DNA from: CAYUWH01 sp964448615
Lineage (GTDB): Bacteria; Patescibacteriota; Gracilibacteria; Peribacterales; Peribacteraceae
DNA length: 13,983 nt
Assembly (NCBI GenBank): GCA_964448615.1
Contig: CAYUWH010000037.1
Location: 1 to 13,983, forward strand
Direction of reading: 5' to 3'
Both the position numbers and the translations under genes were made by a program. A model generated the notes under the pieces. That model worked only from the letters and a program-made list of their open reading frames with translations. It was not told where the DNA came from and ran no database searches. Numbering within the stretch: position 1 is the first letter of the stretch; each line of letters opens with the position of its first letter. Below are positions 13,766-13,983 of this stretch, one piece after another.

Positions 13766-13983
13766 ATGTCCCACCCATTTGATCGATACGCGGCCTTTAC
13801 CGATCTCGAAGCGCTCAAAGCGATCAGCGAGAAACCGCTGCGCAAGAGTATTCGCGTCAATACGCTGAAAATGAGCGTGGAGGAATTTATGAAGCGAGCA
13901 ACGGCGAAGGAATGGCAGCTGACGCCGGTTCCCTGGTGTCCCGAGGCGTTTTTCATTGAGAGAGAAAATCGCGAGAAGGCGAT
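13766..13983 (+). CDS. NOL1/NOP2/Sun (RsmB/RsmF-type) rRNA cytosine methyltransferase, 5' part
   Basis: Only the first 72 codons are present and the frame is still open at the window edge. It begins MSHPFDRYAAFTDLEALKAI and contains the N-terminal family pattern KPLRKSIRVNTLKMSVEEF, followed by EWQLTPVPWCPEAFFIER. This pattern of a substrate-binding N-terminal domain (P.RKSIRVNTLK then W.L.PVPWC..AFF) is typical of bacterial Sun-family m5C methyltransferases such as RsmF, which modify 16S rRNA using S-adenosylmethionine. The SAM-binding and catalytic cysteine motifs would lie beyond the window, so activity and exact target cannot be judged. The start is the ATG just downstream of a possible -10 and is divergent from the small helical gene. 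Confidence 0.8.
   Translation, partial: MSHPFDRYAAFTDLEALKAISEKPLRKSIRVNTLKMSVEEFMKRATAKEWQLTPVPWCPEAFFIERENREKA

Overview
The window is a chromosomal segment of a bacterium, most likely a member of the Candidate Phyla Radiation (Patescibacteria). The case for this is inference from gene types: a very large orphan TraG/TraD-like ATPase with an unusual N-terminal region, an RlpA-like protein with an S-layer-homology-like N-terminus, a TMTC-like membrane/TPR protein, and short palindromic repeats between genes. Hand-counted 60-base samples of the leuS flanks are 53 to 62 % GC. TGA is used as a normal stop (leuS, der, the TraG-like gene), so this is not a code-25 lineage. A moderate-GC group such as Peribacteria is possible, but the sequence alone does not prove it.

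Layout: 1-749 (-) 5' part of an acidic hypothetical protein; 828-1874 (+) RlpA-like cell-wall protein; 1937-4543 (+) TraG/TraD-like membrane ATPase; 4592-4903 (+) YbaB/EbfC nucleoid protein; 4910-5090 two tandem palindromic repeat units; 5132-6148 (+) MltG; 6209-6841 (+) LOG-family protein; an AT-rich inverted repeat between convergent genes; 6905-8827 (-) TMTC-like membrane/TPR protein; 8837-10222 (-) GTPase Der; 10223-10451 divergent intergenic region with a REP-like hairpin; 10452-13334 (+) leucyl-tRNA synthetase; 13338-13754 (-) small helical hypothetical; 13766-end (+) 5' part of an RsmB/RsmF-type rRNA methyltransferase. No gene-free stretch exceeds 300 bases.

The outstanding feature is in leuS. 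About 160 codons (about 11160-11648) carrying a complete REP-associated Y1 (HUH) transposase domain are inserted in frame, with no stop codon, into a loop at the start of the CP1 editing domain. The insert has its HUH pair (H316/H318) and catalytic tyrosine (Y378) at the spacing expected for IS200/RAYT enzymes. A perfect 38-bp palindrome sits at its 5' end, and it is clearly AT-richer than its flanks. The reading frame returns to an intact editing motif and an intact synthetase. The result looks like a transposase living inside an essential housekeeping enzyme, an intein-like arrangement without intein splicing motifs.

A second theme is translation initiation. None of the eight gene starts that I inspected with enough upstream sequence has a convincing Shine-Dalgarno sequence. 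Several have a -10 hexamer only 6 to 9 bases before the start codon, which suggests leaderless or nearly leaderless mRNAs.

Functionally the region mixes envelope genes (RlpA, MltG, TMTC-like), translation genes (Der, LeuRS, rRNA methyltransferase), a DNA-translocation ATPase and a nucleoid protein. Most appear to have their own promoters. The der and TPR genes, 9 bp apart, are the only likely operon.
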